Part shown: positions 21,165 to 36,100 of the stretch, in pieces
Numbering within the stretch: the first letter of the stretch is position 1
How the letters are laid out: every line of letters starts with the position of its first letter
Source: Blepharisma stoltei
Lineage: Eukaryota; Ciliophora; Heterotrichea; Heterotrichida; Blepharismidae
Direction of reading: 5' to 3'
NCBI GenBank assembly: GCA_914767885.1
Contig: CAJZBQ010000043.1
Coordinates: forward strand, 310,001 to 374,000
Length of the DNA: 64,000 nt
The notes under the pieces: generated by a model
Seen by the model: only the letters and a program-made list of their open reading frames with translations
Told to the model about the DNA's origin: nothing
Database searches by the model: none
Program-made: the position numbers and the translations under genes

Positions 21165-24100
21165 TTAATGAGTTCCATAACCTTCACTTCCTTCCAGCAC
21201 TGCAATTGTCATAAACTTCGAAAACTCTTTATATGATTTATAATTTGGGATATAAATCGTGCTTCCGCATGTTGATGCTGTTGGCAAAATTCCATTTTCC
21301 AGCTGTGGGGAAAGCACAATGCCCCAATTTCTTTGCTTATAAGGAATTCTGCTAGACCCAGTCACAAACCTCAAAAATGCCTTCAATATCTCTTCATTAG
21401 AATTTTCCAGCCAAGTCCACAGCCATTGCACAACTTGTGATGACAGCCCAGGCCCATAATGCGAAGTCCTTTTCTTAATAAACGACAAATTATAAGTCGA
21501 GCTTCCATTAAAAAGGATTTGCAAGTCTTCAGGGTTTAAGAATGATAGCAAATCCAGCGTAATTACATCTTGAAAAGATGTGGTAAAAGACTCCATTTGG
21601 AAAGCTACTGATCCATATAAATGCCAAAGGGCTCGAGTTTCAAAATATTGCTGCCTGTTTTCTGCAGTCACTTTTATTTCTGCACCATTCGGGATTAGCT
21701 CAACTATTTGTTTGTCTTCTGATGTCACTACAAAGGTAAGTTCTGAGTATTCAAGTAAGGCAGGGTCCATGGTAAGGATTTCTTTTAAGGAGTTATAGAA
21801 GATTGGGTCATCGTCTTTTAAATCTTCTGGGATAAGTCCACGGCCTAAAAGCTGCTTATATATAGAAGGAGCGAAATTTATTTCTAGTAGATATTTGTGG
21901 AGAATGGCTTTGGCAAAATAAGCCCCGAGGACATGGAATAATTCTAAGTGGTTAGGGTTTTGGCTTGAAAGGGGGTTGATTTTGAAGAAATCGCCAACCT
22001 GAATGAATAAATGAATACATTAAAATGGCGACTGGAAAGCCAGCCCTTTTCCTCAACACCTGCAGCCGGGTTACCCGGGGACCTTGTGGAAGGGGAAAAG
22101 GCGCTCGGATGTGTATTCGGCTGGGTTTTACCTTGGCACATGGAGCGCAACGTCGAATTTGGTCGACTGCAGCTCATTTTGACACCAAGGGTTTTACCTC
22201 AGAAAAAAGGGTCTTCCAAGTTGGAAAGGGGAAGCTCAGCAGCATCAGGAGGTTCCTCCTGATCAATCGGGTAATTCCCCTAGCGCGATGCCAGGCGTTG
22301 CGTCCTGGGCTTGGATTTCCTTTTGGCCGACAGCCCTATCAGAAAATTTACTTTTCAAATAAACGGAATAGGCAACCTCGTTTCTCACAGCCTCAAGCAA
22401 GGCTGCAGAATTCCTAAATCTGCCACTCAATACTGGAGCAAAGGTGGTAGCTTGCAAGGAGGAGACGACCAACAGAATAGGCTATCCATTAAGTTTGAGT
22501 CCTGTAGGCGGAAGTCGCAAAGCGGAGGAACCTTCGGGTCTGGATAACTGCGTTAACAAGTAACAGCTTAGCAGCTGATGATCTCGTAATTAAGAATGAA
22601 TAAATGATGCTCAGGAAGCACAATTTCTCTACCTAATTTGTCAAAAAATTCACGACTAAGCCCACCTCCATCAATTCCAGGCTCATGCTCAAATTTGATA
22701 TTTAAATATCCCCTCAAAGTTTCTACATCCTCATTAAAATTCTTCCTCAATTCATAAAATGGCTGGTGATGAGCTATCTGTCCTCCCGTGGCTGGTGTCC
22801 TATGATATCCGGACGTAGTAGAAAAGCCCAAGGGTGGGTAGCTTCGAAGCCAGAGGCCCGGTAATTTTTCGCAGATTAGTGGTCTGGCTCAAGCGGCATT
22901 TTTTGCATCTTTTTAGTCAGCTGCACCTCGGCTCAGGTTGGTGTCTGATAGAGGCAGGGCGACTTACTTGCCTAGGCTGCTTTGTGGTCTGCCCAGACTG
23001 CATAAGCAGTTGAATTTTTCTTTTTAGTGATGAGCCATAGGAAAAGGAAAGACAGGGTAGGCAAGACTCTCAAGGGCTATAGTCTCTCCAGTTGAAAAAG
23101 AGTTCTGTAACAAGGCAGCCTGACCTAATCTAAACAGGTTTGGGTAAGTTGGTTGATTGGGCTGGAAATGGAGGTTTCGGCAAAGAAAAATATTTCGGAC
23201 CAATGAGGGAAAAAATCTCTTCTGAGAAACCGAGGTTTCGGATAAGGCTCAAGTTAACCGTGGAACGCATGGTGATCAGGAAGTGGGAACTATAAAGACA
23301 CACTGCTTAATCTTAAAATTCTTCCTCAAGCTTTCTAAAAACTGGGTTCTCACCACATCCACATTATGATTCTCATAAAACCCATGCAGTCTTTTCGCTT
23401 TTTTAAAAAATAATTTCCTTTTCACCTCAAATCTCATAGGCTTTACAGTAAAATCAATAGGGGAATTTGATAGTTCTATATTATTGATAAACACCTTCAA
23501 AGTTGCGTCGGTAGAAGTTTTGATTTTAATTATAAGCAAAACTTGGCCTAATTCTTGCAAAAATTTCAGCTTTACAGGGTATTCTTTGCCAGCTTTATTG
23601 AAAAGAGTCGCTGATATCAGTACATTAGAAGCTAAAGACATATGGTTTTTGAAAACTTCAGCGTTAATTGATGGTAATGGAGATTCTAAATCAACCTCTG
23701 GGGAAGGGATAAATTCTTCAGCGTTAGGATTTAATTCAAATGGTTTTTCTAGTATTTTATGAGCTTCAAAATCGCATGGAGAATAAAAGTTTTTGTATTC
23801 ATCACAGACTTTGACGAACACCTTATGCTTTTCCATTTGAAAAATATCTCCAACATTAGCAACTATACAGTGACTTGGAGAAATTTTTGCTGGGCATACA
23901 TATATTGGCTTAGATGATTTTAGCTTGTGAGAGTTCAAGTAAAAAATGTAGAATCCTTTGCTAAATGGTGTCCACTTTATAATGCAGCTGTCAGAAGAAT
24001 GGGGATAGATAGTAGCTTCATACTCAACTTCAGGGTTCTGCTTGTGCTTGAAAACTCCTTGAAGATGATTTATGTTGTAGCTTCCACGCAAATCACAGTC

Positions 24101-27100
24101 TGCACGAATTAGTAATAAATCTGAGCGTTCACAGCCAGCTCGAGAGCAGATAGCATCTTTCAAGCTTTTCGGGTGAGAAGGAGATTTATTGCAGAGCTTT
24201 ATCAATAAATTTTTCTTTTTAGATTTGTTTTTAACTCTTAATTTTTCATCAGAAGAAGTAGCAATATATGAATGCTTATAAGAGAGCTGCTTTTCTGTTA
24301 ATTCTATTTGTAAGTAGCTTTCATAATGGTTTAAAAGCAGTGGCTTAGCTTTTTCGTTTCCGCTTTGGGTATGAGTAAGAAATCCTCTATCAGTTGGGTT
24401 TTTATTGGAAAAATTCATAATTGGCTGACTCCTCCCCCCTCGAAGTTCGACCAAGATTTTTTTGGTCGAACTTCGAGGGGGTTAAGAAAAATTTTTTTAA
24501 AAAAAATTATATAGAATTATTTTATATAATTTAGTAGTTAAAAAAACAAATATTTATCATATTCTTCTGTATGGTTGAGAGGGTGTAAGAGTTAGAAAAA
24601 ATAGTGCAAGATGGTTTTGTAACGCTTTTTTTAGAACTTGAATACAAAAATCGCAAGCTCACCCCCACATAGTTTAAAATTTTTGAAAAATTGCTTATTT
24701 TCCTAGTAAATTTATATAATTTTCCAAAAAAATAGGAATTTTCCCTATATCTTGGTCGAACTTCGAGGGGGGGGGGGAGTGAGGAACTCCAGTTTTTTTA
24801 GAAATAAAATAAAACACCCTTTTTTCATTTGACGTCCAATTAATGCTAATTAAATAGATTTCAGGAGTAATTTTGATATAGCGATAAGAGTTCTGATGTC
24901 CTAAAGAGTATTCTTCTCCAATGCATGAAATAAAAAAATCATTGGAAACGATTAAGTCATAATCTTCTAATTGTTCATTATTTATATTGCTTAACAAGTT
25001 GAAGATAGATGGTGGAGTTTTGGTAGAATGCTTAAATTGTGGTATTTCCTGCATCAATAGTTTGTATTGATTTTGCTTTTGTTTACTGGAATCATAAAAT
25101 TCAATTAAATGCTTTGGGATTTGTGGGCCTGTATAAACTATTTTTGAATCAATAGGGAATCCATTGTCGAAGAAAACAATTAATATACAAGAATTTTCAG
25201 GAAGGTTTTTTATCGAAAAAATGTCTTTTGTAAGCTCAACCGAAAATGCTTGTAAGTTATCATAGCAAATTCCTGTTGCTGTTATATAATCTAATTTTCC
25301 AAAATGAACAATATAATTTAAAACTCCTTCAGGGCTAAAAAGTACTGAATTAAAATCAGCAGGCAAAATTTTAAATAAATTTACCTCATGCCATGTATTT
25401 TCTTTAAGCTTAACTAAAAGATCAAAAATTGATGGAATATTCACCATTTCAGCAGCTGTAATAGAAACTAATAAAACTTCATTAATAGAAATTGCTAATA
25501 ATTCATCCGGATTATTCTTGTATTGATTTATTTCGATCATCACATCAATATTGAGAATTTTTCCAACCATATCGAAATGCTTACTGATTCGAGGTGCTTG
25601 TGAAAAAAGGATAAGGTCTTGTAAGGAAAATTCATCTTTATGTAGAGAGACTTTAGTGTTTTCTGGAAGCTGAGAAAGTGATATTTCAGACAGATGCTTT
25701 ATTATTACTCTCATAGTGCTGCTCTTTGAGTATATATCTTTAATGCTTTCTGATTTTCTTGATGTTGGCAAACAAACAAATAGCATGTTTTCTTTAATGG
25801 AACATTCATTAATCGAATTTGATATTTTTATCACGATTTCTTTGATATTTTCACTAAACAATTTAGCGATCTCGTGCTTTGAGATCTGCTTTATTTGGAT
25901 ATCATTGGGATCATATGTTTCAATATCAAAAATAAATCCATTGTAGTCGCAAACATTTTTAATTGCTTCGTATACATTTATTAGCTCGTTCCCCCTTTTA
26001 AATTGGAACAAAACATCGTGATTTAACCCCCCTTTAAATTCGAACAATTTTTTTTCAATAAGAAAATTTTATCAATGAAAATACTTATTTATTATAAAAT
26101 TAGTTTTGATTTAATTTAATAGAAAATATAAGTAGAATATTATTTAAGCAGTTTTCTCACTGAATCGATTTTTTTGGTCAATTCTCCATAAAATACTAAT
26201 TTTTATACAATTAATTTTGACCTAATTTAATAAAAGAGCAGAAGTAGAATGCTATTTAAACAGTCTTAAAACTGAATCAATAAATTTTTTATTTATTTCT
26301 GCATGAAAAAAAATTACAATTTATATTATTGTGCTCAATTTACATTTTTCATATTTTCAAAATTCATGTTTTTTAAAAATCAATACCCCACCCCTCTTTA
26401 AATTGGAAAAGAATTTTTGTCCTAATTTTTAAAGGGGAGTAAGCACTCTTTAATATCGTTATTAAAAAACTCAGCCATGTCTTCTATTATTGGCGCTTCT
26501 CCTGAATCATTCCAGTCAATATTCACTGGGATATTTCATTGTTTAAGCCCTGTAATTTTTCTTAACTGTTTAAAATATCAGCATAAATTATCAATAAGCT
26601 CATAATAATTGGGATTCGATAGTAGAGTTTGCTCCAATGAAGGCTCAGGAAAAACAAAATTGACCTTAATATCAAAATCTTTTGTCAAGCTTAAATTTAA
26701 ACCTGGCCGATTTTCAGAAAACTGCAAAGAGATTTCTTTTGGAATCGGTTTATAAATTTCTCCACATTTAGGGAACCTTAACTTTTCCTTATAAAGCTCT
26801 CCTTTAGCTTCTTCATATTTGGGTAAAGATTCCTGATCAAAAAACCATATTCTCCCAGCAGAATCACATATAAAAATCGGTCCTTCTTTCATCTCGATTT
26901 CTTCTTCACTAGGGAAATCTTTGTACACCTTAAAAATCTGTGATATTTTATTAATAGGAAAATCTTCTTCATTTCCCATTATTTTTATTTCGTCTATGGA
27001 TTTGATTTTTAGGACTTTTGATGTATTTATCAGCACCGTGTCATCTTTTTTGCAGATTAGGCTTAAGTTTGATATAGAAAAATTGAGGAGGTAGCTTCTT

Positions 27101-30100
27101 TTTAGCTTGGAAAAATGCCTACTCCCTTCTCTAGTTTGAGAAAATTTCTTTATAAATTGGAAAAATTAAGCCGCATCTTGCCCAAATATTTTTAGATAGT
27201 CAAGAATGCGCTGCTAACCCTATAACTATCTATATTTTTTAGTAATGAATTTTAGAGATTATGCTGCATAACCTTGTCTAGCAATTTTAATACGATTTAT
27301 AGCATGCTTACTAATATATCGTGTACTCTTCACGTTATTAAATAAATAAATATGCAATTTTTTGGCCAAAAATCTTTTTAACCGCCCCTGATCATATCGA
27401 CTAGATTAGGATGGGGAAGTTATTACATGCAATTTGAGCATTTCGCTTTATTTTATTTGAGATGGAATTTCCAAGGATAAATGAAGATGTGTACAAAGAG
27501 AAAGATTGATTTATCATTAAATCATCCCACGTGCTTTGAGAAAGAGAGATTGTTATATTGTCCCAGAGAGTTCTTGATTGAAGCTGCTTTGCAATGTATT
27601 CTAACTTTTTTATATTAACAAGCTTTTCAGAAAATGAACAGCAATCACTAAATAAGATTTCAAAGTTTTTAGAGACTGCATCATATAGAGACTGCTTATC
27701 AAAATAAAAAGTGACTTTTGAACCAATACTTTCTGATACTGGGAATTCGTTTAATTTCAAAGTAAACTCAGTGATTTGCAAAATTTCTTCCATTATTTGT
27801 GGAGGAGTCAGCATTTTTGTTAAGAAATTTCAGCTAATTTCATCTACAGACTTAATAGGAAAATCCTTACTCTCCCACTTCTACGTGAGCGAACAAAAAA
27901 TGGTTTTAAATTTAATAAATTTGTAATTTTTTTTCGAAATTTAAAAAATTCCTAACTCAAAAAGAATGCAAGTGAAAATTAATTCAATTTTGTAAAATTT
28001 AACTTTTAAAATGCAGGCTGGCTGTTTTAAATTCAAAAAATTAGCTTGCGATTTCATTATAATAGTCATCATTTATATATTTTAAAGTATTTGCTCATAA
28101 AAAAAATTATATGAAAAAATTTTTCACTCACGAAGAGTAGTTTTTACAACAACAAAAAAGGATTATCCTAATGATTTTGTTCGCTCATGAAGGTAAGGGG
28201 AGTTATTGGATTCTATTTCTAATAAAGGATTTTTCCTATATACCCAAATTGTTACTAGAATATATCCGTACTTAAAGTCAAAGGTTAAATCGTAAATATT
28301 GACAATATCATCTATATTTTCAGTTTTTGTATTAAAATTTGCTTCTTTAACATTGAAATCAATATAAATTCCTTTAGCTTCTAGTACTAATTTTTTATGT
28401 TTCGTTAAAGCTATCAGCATATTTCCAAACCAAGTTTTTAAATCTTCTGTTTCAAAGAATTCCTCTATGACATTTAAAGGATGAGAACATTTTTCATTAG
28501 TAAAGCTATTGGAAACTGCCAAGCCAATCTCATTATAAAGTGTTAGGAGCTCAAATTCTATTTGGCGAGCAAGATTAATCATATCTTTTTCCCAGAACCA
28601 AAATAGCCTATGAGTAATCACTTTTAGCTTAAGCTCATTATAGATTGACACATTTGCTAACTCTCTTCCCTCAGCTAGAGAGCAAAACTACTGGAAAATT
28701 TGACTTTTTTAGGAATTAACCCTTTTCATCTTGTGAGAAAAAAATTGTTTTATAAAATTATTTTGATGCAAAAGTGATGCTCATTATAAGGAAATTTCTA
28801 GCCGATTTTATTTATATAAATACTTATATTCTAATAGCAAGATTTATTAATTTTTAATTAAAAAAAATAATTTTAATGTGAGAGTGCGAAAAATTATTAT
28901 TATCTCATCGAAATGATAGTAAGCTGTATATAGCGTCTCCTTTGTTAATAGTGAACTTTCATTCGTCAGAATCAAAAGAAGAATCTTCATAGTTCTCAGG
29001 TTCGACATATCTAATTGCAAGATTGACATAGCTTAAATTTACTTTGTTAAAAGTATCAGTGATTTCTTGTGGCGGATCTTCATTGCCAACTGTTGGTCTT
29101 AAAACGCCACTCACACTTCTTGTAAATACAGGCGGTTCTGGCTCTTGTCTAGGAGCTTCTGGCTCTCGAGGTTTTTCAAAGCGGAAATGCTTATAGTAAG
29201 TGTGTTCTTCTATAAATATCATTCTAATTGCCATTAATAAATTCAATGCTCCACATGCTTTTCCTATAAAAATTTCATCAATAATTTTACGATTCTTTGT
29301 TTTATACACTTTCTTTATCAACTTAAATTGTTCAATTATTGTTTCATAGTGCTCCTGAGGAATGCTATCATAAATCATTCTCAATTTTGCCTTGCCTTTA
29401 AGGTAATATTTATTAAAAAATTTTAAGTATACGTTTATGAGTAAATATTCTTGTTTGATAAGCCAATTTATAAAAGCGAATTTGTTGATATGCCAAGAAA
29501 AATAATATTAATTATATAAACCAATATATCTTTTTACTGCTGCTTGGAGATAATTTTTACTGATGATTATTGGCTTTTCAATAGTGACCTGCAAGCTTTT
29601 TTGCACTGACGAAAATATAGAAGAGTTTTCGATGTTTTTATCAATTATTTCTATTTTTCCTTTTATATTGATCTCCTTATCAGGAATGATTTCATAGCTG
29701 GGTTCTTCCTTGCTTGATAGCAAGTAATTTACTTTATGCTTATTTGGAACCCATTTTGTATCAAGTAATGAAAAGAGTCCTGAGGAGCTGAACATCTGCA
29801 CTAGGCATAATATTTTCTGCCATCCTTTTTTTATACCAACTAATTCAGACATCAGTGCTTGATCAATTTCTATTGAAATTCATTTTTTATCATAAATAAT
29901 CAGCTCATTTTCACTGCTTTTTTGATAAGATATATATGATTTTAAGTAAGGGATATATTTCTCTAATTCCTCTTCTCCTTTTTCTATTTCTCACAGAAGT
30001 TTTTCTGGTGGGCTAGACAGGTTTTCCTTCCACTAGGCAACTCTAATATTGAGATTTAGTCCTTAGGCTAGGTGTGATTCAACGCCAGCTAATAGGTTAG

Positions 30101-33100
30101 TGATATCCGCTTATGGCTGAATAGCAACTTAACTTAACTCTTCTCCTTTTTTTTCTTCAAAAACACAAGTGATGACTCACTTATGATTTTATTAACCTCA
30201 TTTCTCAATAAATCTGCAGCTGCAGTGTGGAAAAACAGCTTATCTCTTCATAGGAACCTTGTATCTTCATCAAAATCTTTTCTGAAATCATAATGTGACA
30301 AAATTAAATTCCAATTATTTTCACTAATAATCCCTCTCTGGACAAGTTCTAATAGTAAAGCCTGCAATTTAATTTCACTTATCATCGAGCCTATTGATTT
30401 TAGTTGCTCTTCAATTTGTTCAGAATTTATCATAGAATTTTGAACAAAATAAAGTAAAATTAGTACACCAAGATCAAAATAGTTATACCCGAAAATTGAT
30501 TCTAATGCTTTAATATCAAAAGCTAGTGGGTTTATAGATAAAATCAGCTCAATGGTGTATCTACAGCCTGTGCGGCATGCTGGTTCAGCTATTTTTCTAA
30601 AAAATGTGTCTTTAATTGTTTGTTTTATAGATTCTGGCTTATGCAATGCTATAAGATCATTTAATAAGCCATGGTCAAAACCTTTAATTTTTCCTTCTTG
30701 CTCAAGTTTACTAAAAGGTGAATCACTGATCCCAAAATATTCAAACAAAAATAAAACCACATCATCTCTACCTTGTTCTGCAGCAAAAATCATCACTTTT
30801 TTAGAAGGCATTAGCCCACAAGCCCTTAAAATCTGCATTCCTCACAAATTATTGGATTTAATCGCTTCTTTATACAAGTTATCAATTATTTTTCCTTCTT
30901 CTGAAGTGCTTTTTTCATGATATTTGATAATATCTTTAATAAGTAAATTGTCCTTCAAAGTACAATATAATAATGGAATATTTTTAGAGCCTATAGCTTT
31001 TGATAATCCAAAAATTAAAGGAATTTTTTTCCACGCAGGAGGGGATTCATAATGGTAATGAGGGGCTAGTGAGGGGTACTTTGGGCAACTGAAAAAAGAA
31101 GTACAAAAGGAGTGCTGAAGCAATAGGTAGGATGAAATATCAGTAAGTCCATTGCTGAATATAAAATTCATTGGAGTTTTGCTTACATATTTTGATAAGA
31201 GGTAAGGTGTAAATCCATAGGCTGTTTTAGCATCAAATAGCTCTTTCTGAAGCTCTTCAGGAATCTTATCTATGATTTTTCTAATTAACTGCTCATTCCC
31301 ATTGATAGCACAATAATGCAATATCCCTAATCCTTTTCTCTTTACGCTTTCTACAATTTCATTTCCTCTGTAAAATTGAAGCAAATATTCAGCAATTTCT
31401 CTGAATCCATGTCTACAAGCCTTATTCAGCAATTTTTTGCTTTTAACGTACTCCTCTAAATTTTTTATGTTAGAAATCCCTTTAATAAAAGAATCAATTT
31501 TTCCTGACATGAAAACAAGAATTAAATTTTCTTCATTGACTTCACCTAATTTGCTTATAATTTCTCAATTTCCTCTTAAGCATGCTACATCGAGTGGAGT
31601 TACTAATAATACTCTTAATTGCTTTTTCCCTAAATAAGGCTTTAATAATGATAGCCTAACTTGGATATTTATTCTTGCTTTATGCTGTAATAATAGATCT
31701 ATCATTTTCTCATCACTTCTTTCAGCAGCCCAATGCAAAGCTGTAGGCAACGTTGCTGTAAAATTTGACCGGGGAGCTTCTTCATTCTTTACTGATGAAG
31801 AATCAGAGTCGCTCCAAGGGCCTAAATCTTCATGCTCTTTATAAGAACTTAGCTCATTTGCATCATATCGAGGCACAAGCTCCCATGGTGGCAAAGCTTG
31901 GCACCAATCAGGGTTGGCGCCCATGTCTAATAATTTGTTAAGTCCTTTTATATCTCCAATTCTAGCTGCAGTTATCAAAATTCCTCCAAAAATGCTTGGC
32001 TCAACTTCTAATTTATTTACTAACTGAAATAGAGGAACAGCGACATCTAATAAATGATAATGCAGACATATATAAAAAATATGCAAAAATTTCATTTTAT
32101 TCTGGTGGGTGTTTTCTATGTCCATGATTGATAAATTTTCTGATAAAAATACCAAAAACTCATTCCATGACTGTTTATGGGTTTTTCTTTCTTCTGGCGA
32201 GTTATAATTTGATCCTAATTTAAATAAAAACTTGCTACAAGAGCTTCCATAAAATGAATAGAAATTTGGAGCGAATCTATAAATATATATCTTTTCAAAA
32301 AGTTGGACGTATTAATTGAATAAATTCTATTAAAATATAGTTATTTTATTTAGGAAATAGACTTCTTATAATTTATCAGCAATTTTAAAATTATTTAGAT
32401 CTTTTAACATGTATAACCATTTATTGAAGCTGTAAAAATGTTCAGCAAATCTTCAGATGACTGACACAAGTGTCCCTTTATGTAATCCATAAACCAAGAT
32501 TGACCATAAAATGAAGCAATAATAAGTGAATCAAATTCCGGTTCTATATCACGCTCAGAATTCAATAAAATCTGTAAGACTTGATTATAATCTTGCTGAG
32601 AATTTGGAAATATAAAATCCTCAGAACATGATCATTTGGAAGGACTACAAATGTAGCGAGATATTAGAGGTGCAGATGATATTTGTTTAGGGATATAATT
32701 AGGCAATTGGATGTATAGCTTGCTTCGCTTTTTTTCGTACTAATAAGGAAAATCTTCCTTTGAGGATGAGTTGAGGTTTTAGATGGTTTTTTTATGCCTT
32801 AAATTTCTTAATGGGAAAGGTCTTTTGCTTATCCTTTAATTTAATTTTAGAGCATTTTTAAGCTAATTAAAGTGTTTAATATATATGCATTAATGGATTC
32901 ATGACAGCAATATTAGGATTGGTTAAGAGCATCAAAGAGTGAATTTAAGTGCTAGCCCGCTAAGATCATTCCCAAAATATTTTGACCTATTATTATTTTT
33001 TGCACATTTCATAAAAATAAATTTTTGATATCTGATTTTAATTGAAAAAAGAATTATTACTTTTTAATGAATAAATGAATGAATAAGTTCTTATGAAACT

Positions 33101-36100
33101 TCTCCATAATGACGATTTCATATCAATAGAAGATTATTATACTCCAAGTTCTTTATAAGTTTTCTCTGCTATCTTCAACAAAAGCTTGCTCTTCAAAGCT
33201 CATCTACTACTCATTAAAGGCATCAAACTTTTCTGCTTATAAACTATTTTTTTAACAATGAAAATTTATCTCTATAAAGATGTTAAATTTTCCAATAAAG
33301 ATGGAAATTATATAGAATTTAACTTTAAGCATACTATTAAATATGCTTTAATTTTCTTGGAAAGACTTAAGTCTATAATCTTCTTCAATGATTATTAATT
33401 TTCCAATAAAGATGGATATTATGATAGATATTATAAAATTTTAAATTTTCCATGAATTTTGCTCCTCTTACTCTAAGCATGCTAGTAATAGCACTACTTC
33501 GAGCTCTTTATAAACATTCTTTAATATCTTAAGCATACGCTACAGCTTGAAGGCATCACCCACTTTCATATCTCTAAAAATTAATTAGATTTGTTCTGAA
33601 ATAAGTCTTGAATTCATATTTTAGAATTTTATCTTACAAAGAAGAGCCTAAGCATTTTATTAATAGATAAATTATAGATTCAGTTAAATAGTTGCATGAA
33701 AATGAAAATTTTAAATTAGATTGTTTGATCGTGATAGCTATGCTGTTTTTTGAAATTATTTAGACATATCAAAAATTTATGTCTGCTAAAAATGTGGCAA
33801 AAAATGGAATCAATAAACCAAATTACAGTAAGAAATATAGGTCAAAATATGGTGGTGCATTATTTGGCTTAGTGGGCTAGCACTTAAATCCACTCTTTGA
33901 TGCTGTCAGCCAATCCAAATATTGCTGTCATGAATCCATTAGTGCATATATATTAAACACTTTAATTAGCTTAAAAATGCTCTAAAATTAAATTAAAGGA
34001 TAAGCAAAAGACCTTTCCCATTAAGAAATTTAAGGCATAAAAACCATCTAAAGCCTCAACTCATCCTCAAAGGAAGATTTTCCTTATTCGTACGGAAAAA
34101 AGCGAAACAAACTATATCTGTCATTAAAAAGTACAGATTCCCCAATTATTGCATAAAGAATTGCCGATGAAATTATATCTTTTATGTTTTCTATTTGAGA
34201 AGGCAAGTTATCTAGATAAAGCTCTAAAAGTTGCCAGAATCCGTTTAGAGCAGCTATTTCTAATGGAGTTATTTTATAGTCATCACTTCTCATCTCTTCC
34301 TTTTCTGATTTACTGTATTTTTTTACTTCTCTATTATTGCTACATATAATTAAATTGTGATTATTTGGGGTTGAGAGAATCTCTTTCACCAAATTGCAAT
34401 TGCATAAAGCTGTGGCTAATTTCAAAGGGTTGCTTTCACCAAGCATTTTTATTAAAGGGGTCAGCTCTTTTCTTAAATCAGGCGAAAATTTAAAACTGGT
34501 CATGACATCAAGACCAAAGCTGATTCAAAAAGTATTTAAATTTGAAGCAAAAATCTTAATAGCCGCCATGTTTTTTTCAGCAATAGCGGTATAAAATGCT
34601 CTATTAATCCCTATTCTTGATTCAACAGCCAAACTAACAAGTTTTTCTAATAAGTTTAATTGATTTTCTTTCACTAGTTGCTCAGCGATTAATCCTAAAG
34701 ATTTATTTGTTGGGTTTATCGTTTCCATTAATTTTTCTAGCACTTTCCACCATTTTCTTTTGCTGGCTAATAATATGCATTCTTGATACAAATCCGAACT
34801 TAAAATGTCTTTGGGTAAATACTTAATAAGAACTAATGCCACATTTTCCTCTTGGTTATGAAGTAGGCACTCTTTTAATGGATATTTATCAAAAAATTCT
34901 AAGTTGTTCTGTCCAATTTGAGAAGATGCGTTTTTCATGTTTAAATTTTTAATTTTATAGGTTTTGCCTAAGATCTCAGGAATAAAGCATTTTTCAAGCA
35001 TACTCATAATAGTTTGTTCTGATTGAGAAGATGAAGCTGCAATCATGGGATTGCTGTATGCTGATTCATTATAATACTGAGATGATGAATTTGGGTTATC
35101 TGTCGTTGTGGTATAATAATTTATCAATAATGTTATAACAGCTTCTCTTTTCAGATTTTCTTCAGTAAGCTGATTCCAAATTTGCATTTTAAAGGGATCA
35201 TGTAATTTATAGCCCAATAAAGAAACAGCGCAAATGATTTTTGCAAATACTTCTGTTGGTATTGGAATTTCATAAGCAATCATAAGCTTTATTATTTTTA
35301 GCTGCCCATATTTGCATGCCCGCGTTAACAAATTTTTTGATTTGTCTGTTCAAAGTAACCACTGTGGCTGATAATCTAATATCTCTTTAATTAATTGAAG
35401 AAAATTGTCATTTTCGCAGAGGTAATAAGCTAATGGCCTTTTTTTAATAATAGCATTTTTTGTTGCACAGATTAGAGGCTTCATTTCATCATATGCGCTT
35501 TTATCATTTCTTTTTAAAAAAAATTGATAAGTTAAGAGTTTTTTAACACTGAAATGCAAATTCTCTAAAGAAATTCGCCTTAAAATATCAATAAAGACTT
35601 TGCTTTTACCTTTAGTGAGGTGCTGAAGTAGGTATTGATTAAATTCGTCTTCAGCTATACTAAATTCTTTATAAATAACTATCAATTCTAACTCCCCCCC
35701 TCCGTGAGTGAACAAAACCATTAGAAAAATCCCTATTTTTTGCCCCAAAAACCCATCCTCCATTAGTGAACAAAAATTTTTTATGAAAAAAAATTGATAT
35801 ATAAGTGATAATTATTATAATGAAATCTAGAGCTAATTCTGTTTAATTTTAAACAAATTGCGTTTTAAAACATAAATTTTATAAATTAGGATTTTTTTAA
35901 AATTTCGAAAAAAAATTTTTTCTATAAAATGTATATATAAATTTTTTTTAAAAAAAAAAATGAACCCCCCTCCGTGAGTGAACAAAATTTTTTTGTTCAC
36001 TCACGGGGGGGGGGGGAGTAAGAGCTTTGGTAAAATGTCAAACAGTTCTGAGTTAATAAGGAATATAAACCACTTTTTTCTCTGCATAAAGTTAGGTTTG

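Noticed and set aside
22025..22417. Open frames inside SINE-like element S5 (also in S8 at 37607-37882, S9 at 51519 and S10 at 55784)
   Set aside because: GC-rich chance frames within repeats; they are not conserved between copies and encode no recognisable domain.
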